This document shows, piece by piece, positions 63,916 to 64,000 of a stretch of DNA of 64,000 nucleotides. The position numbers and the translations under genes are program-made. The stretch comes from Cyanobacteria bacterium FACHB-DQ100. GTDB taxonomy: Bacteria > Cyanobacteriota > Cyanobacteriia > Leptolyngbyales > Leptolyngbyaceae. The notes beneath the pieces are model-generated. The model saw only the letters and a program-made list of their open reading frames with translations, did no database searches and had not been told where the DNA came from. Positions within the stretch are counted from its first letter, which is position 1, and the number at the start of each line of letters is the position of its first letter. The stretch lies in the NCBI GenBank assembly GCA_014695195.1, contig JACJNW010000011.1, positions 245,712 to 309,711 of the forward strand, given 5' to 3'.

Positions 63916-64000
63916 GGTGACTCTCAATGCAGTGCCCTGAATGCCAATCCACTCATATTCGCAAGAATGGAAAACGCAAAGGCAAGCAAAATCATATTTG
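63916..64000 (+). mobile_element. Left end of an IS1-type insertion sequence (runs off the window)
   Basis: Sequence from 63916 begins GGTGACTCTCA, plausible as a left inverted repeat (GG..TG start), followed 11 bp later by an IS1-type transposase start. The other end lies beyond 64000. It abuts the stop of the STAND remnant. Confidence 0.6.
63927..64000 (+). CDS. IS1 family transposase, N-terminal part only
   Basis: 24 codons are visible from ATG 63927, encoding MQCPECQSTHIRKNGKRKGK then QNHI. This matches the zinc-binding start of IS1 InsA-type transposases (CPxC, then RKNG-x-x-x-GKQN). The frame is open at the window edge. Confidence 0.8.
   Translation, partial: MQCPECQSTHIRKNGKRKGKQNHI

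Overview
The window reads as chromosomal DNA of a cyanobacterium, probably a filamentous Leptolyngbya-like one (inference). The HIP1 octamer GCGATCGC and its GCGATCG core recur throughout on both strands. The gene set is also cyanobacterial in character: a HetZ-type cell-differentiation regulator, a CyaC-type hybrid kinase/adenylate cyclase, very large Ser/Thr-kinase/AAA/histidine-kinase and caspase/STAND/WD40 proteins, DUF1822 and DUF3172 proteins, pentapeptide-repeat proteins and an Atx1/CopA copper cassette. No rRNA, tRNA or CRISPR array was found.

Layout. 0-8.9 kb: cyaC-like signalling protein, a TonB-like proline-rich protein, M1 aminopeptidase, hetZ. 8.9-17.6 kb: a 1792-aa kinase hybrid, M48 protease, histone-deacetylase-family enzyme, BON-domain protein, ilvN. 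17.7-25.2 kb: a 1459-aa mosaic adhesin/dehydrogenase (DUF4347, four PA14, Calx-beta, sugar dehydrogenase), a 0.66-kb non-coding stretch, mutS2. 25.3-31.6 kb: sppA, a Uma2 / DUF3172 / unknown operon, an ABC-2 permease, a pentapeptide protein and a broken GNAT-DUF4440 locus. 31.6-39.3 kb: a three-gene minus-strand operon (sigma factor, DUF1822, pentapeptide-membrane-CHAT protease) divergent from two secreted proteins. 39.4-48.2 kb: SulP transporter with a cyclic-nucleotide domain, AI-2E transporter, hydrolase, small exported protein, compact penicillin-binding protein, oligopeptidase B. 48.4-52.4 kb: copper island. 52.5-61.6 kb: caspase-STAND-WD40 protein, exported protein, MazF-type toxin-antitoxin pair, MFS exporter with a coiled-coil partner. 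61.7-64 kb: glmS, then a scar region holding 20-bp tandem repeats, a hairpin, a STAND-gene remnant and the start of an IS1-type element.

How genes work together. The copper island is the clearest unit. A DUF305 lipoprotein faces an operon of Atx1-like chaperone, CopA-type ATPase and two small membrane proteins, across two identical MerR-type operators. A CsoR-type repressor with its own GC-tract operator closes the island. The sigma/DUF1822/CHAT operon is the best candidate for a poorly described system: a dedicated sigma factor, a cyanobacterial accessory protein, and a membrane protein ending in an intact His/Cys protease dyad. A recurrent theme is clan-CD-like protease folds: the orthocaspase, the CHAT protein and perhaps DUF4347 all show a His-Gly then Cys pair about 43-51 residues apart. 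cAMP made by the CyaC-like protein could be read by the SulP transporter's cyclic-nucleotide domain, but that link is inference.
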